This document shows, piece after piece, positions 60,301 to 64,000 of a stretch of 64,000 nt of DNA; the stretch's first letter is position 1; each line of letters begins with the position of its first letter. Source of the stretch: Flectonema sp. DT1601. Lineage: Eukaryota > Euglenozoa > Diplonemea > Diplonemida > Diplonemidae. The notes beneath the pieces are model-generated. The model worked only from the letters and a program-made list of their open reading frames with translations, was not told the DNA's origin and did not search any database. The stretch lies in contig OZ025820.1 of NCBI GenBank assembly GCA_964019425.1, positions 620,001-684,000 of the forward strand, given 5' to 3'. The position numbers and the translations under genes are program-made.

Positions 60301-61788
60301 AACTCAATCAAAAGACATAATCCAACTAATGATAGAAACGTGAAGAGGCAGACTGAGAAGGAACTGATTAGTAAACCGTTAGAGTTAGAAAATATATCAA
60401 CAGTCGCATCGGTATTAACAACTTCAAAAAGAAATGAAGCAGAACCTGTTAAAGTAAATAATACCACTCCTAACCAGGTGATTGATTCAGTTTCGATGAC
60501 CAAAACTATTGCAATGACCACAACCACAACAACTACAACAACAACTCAAGTGAGTGAGTCTATTCCTCACCCGGTTACAACTTCTTTTATATCTGGTGTA
60601 CTGTCAATGCATTTTACTGAAGTGCTTTCCCAGTATCCGGAATTTACAGAAATGATAATTAGACTCCCAGAGCATTCGGCATCTTCTGTTAGAGAGCAAT
60701 GGCTTGGTCCCAATTTATCATCAGATGCGCTTCGCCTCACAGTGACGACGTGTTTTAATGAAATAGCTCGTTCTCGAAGGAGGGATAAAGACATTAGAGA
60801 AGCCGCGTTGAGGCAGTCTAACATATTAAGAAAATCGGTGTTTGCGAGGGTTAACGTGAGGGAAAAACTCCTTGCGGGCAGAGCCGTTCCCAAAATACTA
60901 CGAGAATATCAGAAGAGGAAATCTCTTTTGGAGAATTCGAATGTGATGCAGCCACCTGCTACTGAAAGGATCGATGTAGAGGCAGTTACTGACACTGTGG
61001 CAGTTCCTCTTCCTTCATTGAATCTCAAGAAGCAAGGACCTCATCCATATGAACTTCCTCCCTGCATTGATATGGACATCTGCAATGAGAAGAAAGAACG
61101 ATTAATTAACTTATTGAACACAGAGTTCCCAGGTTACAATACTGCTTTTGAATATCTTGATTTGATTGAGTTGGTCGGGCTTATTAAGGTTGAGGTTACT
61201 GATCTTGTGAATATGCAAATTGAGATTAACAGATTTAAAAGTGAATTGGCATCACATCCTACTAATAATGAACAGAAAGAATATAAGAAATTATGTGCTG
61301 ATAGAAACGTTTTGGTGGAGAAATTCAAAATTTATCGAAAAATAGAAGCGTATGCTTCCATGACGTTGTTTAAATTACGTAGGCGAAAAGAAAACATTCT
61401 TCGGTCGAGAGAAGAGCAGTTATCAAAAGTACTTCGGACGGTTGGACATCTATCGAAAACTCGTCCAAAGGAAGTTCGTTCCTTGTTAAATATCAGTAAA
61501 GAAAGCAGCAGATCATCACTGGAACCTCCCATCATTTATTGCGAGTCCCCGATCCTTTCACGGGTTCGGCGGAATGACAGTCCGAAAGTTAAAAAAATCC
61601 CTCGTGTCAGAACTGCCCCTCCCGGACCAACCCAGGAGTGGGCAATTAAAAAGGAAGTTTTTCGAAAGGTAGAAATAAAAAAAACCCTTGAAGCGGTATC
61701 AGTACCAATGCCACTGTCAAAAGCTGCAGTGAGACAACGTCCAGCGTCTGCCATACCTTTTAAGGCAATGCTGGCGAGTGGAAGTTAA
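57343..61788 (+). CDS. Giant coiled-coil protein (1481 residues), possibly ciliary or cytoskeletal
   Basis: One uninterrupted frame. Coiled coil is strong at ~190-275 (WEDQHSTIEKLTSELSNSRRQL, then ADMHRTRKHYFTELLLKNDRIREL), a pattern seen in large flagellar and basal-body coiled-coil proteins of protists. Acidic stretches lie at ~290-310. Further coiled coil runs at ~525-730. A disordered, Asn/Thr/Gln-rich middle (~850-1070) contains runs of seven Asp and about ten Thr. The C-terminal ~400 residues are helical and basic. Function is inferred from shape only. Confidence 0.7.
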   Translation: MSSAHKAANLINVETHKASNEEIAALQFGCVQREEEFQVEKLPDKYYENLHQHLQVDPGDDNVELLRARLIEIDKKDKLIKSMQDDFMNEKRETVSATTKMVKVLIQHVNCNLLAMKLHLCNMLDIYTGKQEEVEIAQSSIEIGWVSVAARKKQQQQTLRGSASAKKEEIDTMFKYILDEIGIRWSIAKTKYTLHNGQTSSEYRQLWEDQHSTIEKLTSELSNSRRQLALSESRSSSLQAQVDSLKADMHRTRKHYFTELLLKNDRIRELDTKLSSLLGPGHVIKSIPKIAHFGDDEDEDDPSEAEPEEEDQEKALISRLNEELELGRRQVIEKTRQATMMATDIKKYRSQIEELKIELERKWSLEDIETYESSEASEPISQPEEQSFQHDCSSDASIGSEQFQSDSLSVLGSDVPVDGTFVEIALQEMILLGTIRTLCLKKKLKDPIDTTNILHIEITKQCPAVLIDSSEQDIKNSFQSNGSISDKAVERHSVLHSRAASLFPVRKSVSILEQISTESYHTLEQELQESHENCQRYEILNDFFEDFTDLYQECSRELLAIHPLQTTTESTKDSSQELTIIDNEEISNLQEKIKTLEKIISEKNDAINELERRFQEEASDQLVQLSERLSSSEEQILQQEILISEYKHLNNVLRNQFVAASKQDSIAITNSSTVENSKQSADQHLEENKRLRRSIEHLKLVLEDGRSNLRLLREAQCSLIADFRVYKEDHRNCFNEDISVDESLNQSLWGIRGAAGETTQDILRRIVIDDILVKNQTKQDVAPLESLLLDAISSGQLPASYLLHFLTDEQLSTLNEEAEEFHRNSQKIDSHAADGNSSSETIAMLMSLTDQTDNKSHPTEEGNRSNNSPEASIFGHPFSPIMNTRVDNNNPIIESKTPQTPQTTQTPQTKNTIIPVVENNNNITDNTEPELLSNTHQNECKSQDDIVVSDSKQTDRLVTVIQKHDDDDDDDNKKIEKQTIIHTKEDNSIKRHNPTNDRNVKRQTEKELISKPLELENISTVASVLTTSKRNEAEPVKVNNTTPNQVIDSVSMTKTIAMTTTTTTTTTTQVSESIPHPVTTSFISGVLSMHFTEVLSQYPEFTEMIIRLPEHSASSVREQWLGPNLSSDALRLTVTTCFNEIARSRRRDKDIREAALRQSNILRKSVFARVNVREKLLAGRAVPKILREYQKRKSLLENSNVMQPPATERIDVEAVTDTVAVPLPSLNLKKQGPHPYELPPCIDMDICNEKKERLINLLNTEFPGYNTAFEYLDLIELVGLIKVEVTDLVNMQIEINRFKSELASHPTNNEQKEYKKLCADRNVLVEKFKIYRKIEAYASMTLFKLRRRKENILRSREEQLSKVLRTVGHLSKTRPKEVRSLLNISKESSRSSLEPPIIYCESPILSRVRRNDSPKVKKIPRVRTAPPGPTQEWAIKKEVFRKVEIKKTLEAVSVPMPLSKAAVRQRPASAIPFKAMLASGS

Positions 61789-61983
61789 ATTAAATTACAC
61801 TAAAAGACTAATAGTAAGCTTACCAGCTTTGCTTTTTTTTTTTTACAATGTTTTTGAAAACTTATTTTTAGTTTCGTCGTATTCGTTGTTAATTAGAAGG
61901 TAGAATTTTTTATAAAAAAGTTAATTAATTCTTTCTGATTATAGGAAGGAATAAATACCTAAAAAGAAAAAAAAAAAAAGAAA

Positions 61984-63093
61984 ATGTGGAGACGTAGACT
62001 TCTTGGTTTGGGACTCGGTGTTGGATGTGCAACAGGTTTTGGAATGCAACAAGCCGCATGGGCGAAACCTAAAGACGTACCTGACTACTTGATGCCGTAT
62101 TACCTAACTACTCTGAGAAGAAGATTTAACCATTATGCGACTGCAATTGGAGGTGATGGTAAGCGTAGTATGACTTCTGAGGATTTCGTTAGAGCACTTT
62201 TATGTGCTAGAATGCCAAACGCAGAAATTCCTGCAAGTGTTTCAAGAGACTTGGATGGACTCTTCCGTTTAGTTGACGCAAACTGTGACGGGCTATTATC
62301 ATTTACAGAGTTCTCGTTGTTTATGTTGTTTTTGACAAATTCAAAAAAGACTTTCGAAGTAGCTTTTCAAATGTTTGATACCAACGAGAGCGGAACAGTC
62401 GATGTCGAGGAATTCAAAGAAATTTGCAGCTGCATCAGCATAGATAAAACTGTAAAATTGAACTTTCAAGGTGGAATAACCCAAACCTTCTTCGGTAACG
62501 ACTACTGCAGACAACTCAGCATGGAAGAATTTTGGCATTTCGTTGAGTCTCTTCGTCGTGAAGTTTGGAGAGCTGAGTTCCGTCAGTACGATGCAAACGA
62601 CACTGGATTCATAAAGCCTGAATACTTCGCTAAGTTAGTAACAGACAGTATGCTTGGATCTCATGTTCCTTTCTTTATTGTTGACAACATCCGAAGGCTA
62701 AAAAATAAAAAAGGTGGAACCCTTTCAAAAGGTGTCTCATTTCACACTTGGGAATCCTTCAACAAACTAATGTTGGAAGCTCCTGCAGTAGGAAGAGCAT
62801 TACAGGCATACACAAAAGCTGGTCTTCCAGTTGGAAAAGATGATTTCAAAAGGGCGATTGACATTGCGTTGGAAGATAGAACAGCAGCAGATCACAAGCA
62901 AGAAGTTGACTTAATATTCTCAGTCTTTGATCGTGATGGAGATGGTCATCTTGAATTTGATGAATTCTTAGCAGTTGCTCGCAGTAAATTTTCATTCAAC
63001 TCTATGCATGAAAAGAAGAAGGATGCTCCTCCAGCAGCAGCTCTGTTCAGCCAATGTGTTGGAAAGGCCTGGCAAGAAGCATGGGGTGAATAA
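61984..63093 (+). CDS. MICU1: Mitochondrial calcium uptake protein (MICU family)
   Basis: A 369-residue EF-hand protein. The start MWRRRLLGLGLG is basic and hydrophobic, fitting a mitochondrial targeting or inner-membrane sequence. The core follows MICU order: RRRFNHYA, MTSEDFVRALL, then EF loops DANCDGLLSFTE (98-109) and DTNESGTVDVEE (132-143), the TFFG segment, LRREVWRAEFRQYD, a degenerate loop at 203-214 (no acidic residue at its end), and a final complete loop DRDGDGHLEFDE at 316-327. MICU proteins gate the mitochondrial calcium uniporter in the intermembrane space, so this organism should have energised mitochondria. Which MICU paralogue it is cannot be told. Confidence 0.85.
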   Translation: MWRRRLLGLGLGVGCATGFGMQQAAWAKPKDVPDYLMPYYLTTLRRRFNHYATAIGGDGKRSMTSEDFVRALLCARMPNAEIPASVSRDLDGLFRLVDANCDGLLSFTEFSLFMLFLTNSKKTFEVAFQMFDTNESGTVDVEEFKEICSCISIDKTVKLNFQGGITQTFFGNDYCRQLSMEEFWHFVESLRREVWRAEFRQYDANDTGFIKPEYFAKLVTDSMLGSHVPFFIVDNIRRLKNKKGGTLSKGVSFHTWESFNKLMLEAPAVGRALQAYTKAGLPVGKDDFKRAIDIALEDRTAADHKQEVDLIFSVFDRDGDGHLEFDEFLAVARSKFSFNSMHEKKKDAPPAAALFSQCVGKAWQEAWGE

Positions 63094-64000
63094 TACTCTT
63101 TTTGCTTAAATGTTCTTCCACTAGTCCACAATGTTGACAATAGCAGAATGAGGAAATAACAGGCAATCGTTTAACGACGATAATTGCATGCACAAGTTTT
63201 GCACCTTAGTCGATTGCAGACAGTAATGATTGACTACCTAATTCAGGTACGCCTTAGTTGAAATCCGGTACTGCTTTTTTATGCTTTACCCGTTCCTTGT
63301 TGTTCTTTTACGAAGTCGATTTTTTTTCTTTTCGTTTTTTTTTTTCTTTTGTACCTACAAACCCATTGTTCGGTAGAAAGAGAATTGTACTGGTAGCGCA
63401 CAAAACAAAACAAAAGTGTGAGTAAAAAAAAGTAAAAAGTGAAGTTTGCCGATTCTTTTTTTTTTTTAATGCTCTGAAGTTGATTGTTCTGTGGAAGGGA
63501 ATTCTTTTTTATAAATTTTCTCTTGTTTTAAAGAAAGTAAAGGACGGAACTGCATGACGTGTAAATCACGTGGGGTATGATAAGTATTTTGTAGTGTGCT
63601 ATTATCGCTTAGCGAAAGAACAGTAAATAAAAAAAAGAAAAAAAAAGTAAAGTGAGGTCTTTATGTTTTTTTTTTAATTTTATTTTGGCGACTGAAAAAA
63701 GGAGATTTTGTCCTCCGTTTTTTTTTTTTTTCTTCTTTTTTTTTTCTTTTCTTGGTTCCTATTTGTTGTTATGTTTAAAAAAAAAAAAAAATAGTTTTTC
63801 CCCTAATGATATCCCGCCTGTCAGCCATAAACACATTATTGGTGTTGCTTTTATCGTGCGGTAGTTTTTATTCCTCCTCATTTACGAGGGAGGAGGTTGT
63901 TTGCAACGTCAGACTTTTAATCTCTCTCTGCAATAGTATACTGGGGTGTGAACTTTTTTTTTTCCTCTTTTTTCTTTGTTCCTTTTTTAATTTTATAACC
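63094..64000. other. Intergenic to the right edge, homopolymer-rich
   Basis: No gene seen. Many T runs of 9-14 and A runs occur. A palindrome of TCCTCATTTACGAGGGAGGA type lies near 63875. Confidence 0.5.

Overview
The window is nuclear DNA of a unicellular eukaryote that I cannot place to species. It is AT-rich, and its intergenic stretches are full of poly(A) and poly(T) runs. Genes are dense. Ten introns can be placed from reading frames, all GT-AG. Eight are 57-80 nt and two are about 2.2 kb. TAA, TAG and TGA all end genes, so the code looks standard. Recognisable proteins include a Prp22/DHX8 spliceosomal helicase, UBE2C, a MICU-type mitochondrial calcium sensor, a PINX1-like G-patch protein, a probable HAUS1 augmin subunit, a biotin-dependent carboxylase alpha subunit and a cathepsin-type protease. 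All 24 protein genes called here, and the transposon ORF, lie on the plus strand. That is unusual and recalls lineages with directional gene clusters (Euglenozoa, dinoflagellates), but I see no spliced leader that would settle it.

The main discovery is a set of three arrays (about 20421-23388, 47638-49650 and 52489-54600) made of two C/D-box snoRNA genes in many copies. The B type (27 copies) has boxes C, D', C' and D, and the guide before D' is complementary to the universal LSU rRNA segment CGAAAGATGGTG. The A type (11 copies) has a GTTG/CAAC terminal stem, and the guide before D is complementary to the universal SSU segment GGCTCATTAAATCAGT. This predicts methylation at the site served by yeast snR51 and human U57. 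B exists in two variants whose D' box is shifted by two nucleotides, predicting methylation two bases apart. Hairpin-bearing spacer cassettes separate the copies. Arrays 2 and 3 fill the only long introns in the window, in the carboxylase gene and in the gene for the PINX1-like protein. Array 1 lies between HAUS1 and an NnrU-family gene and contains a 762-bp higher-order duplication.

Layout: 1-9.1 kb holds an edge gene, PRP22, a RING-H2 protein and a membrane protein with SH3b and PDZ-like domains. 9.5-16.1 kb holds four unrecognised genes. 16.3-20.3 kb holds a small coiled-coil protein, a secretory-pathway JmjC protein, a short asparaginase-like protein and HAUS1. 20.4-23.4 kb is array 1. 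23.5-29.2 kb holds an NnrU-like protein, a sulfotransferase, a membrane protein and a broken duplicate of the last with an inserted segment. 29.3-34.5 kb holds a small coiled-coil protein, a protein with a cyclic-nucleotide-binding-like domain and a transmembrane propeller kinase. 34.6-36.4 kb is a DNA transposon with ~160-bp inverted repeats. 36.4-38.5 kb has no gene. 38.5-46.5 kb holds the protease, UBE2C and a coiled-coil polyQ protein. 47.0-55.0 kb holds the two snoRNA host genes. 55.4-63.1 kb holds two coiled-coil proteins and MICU.
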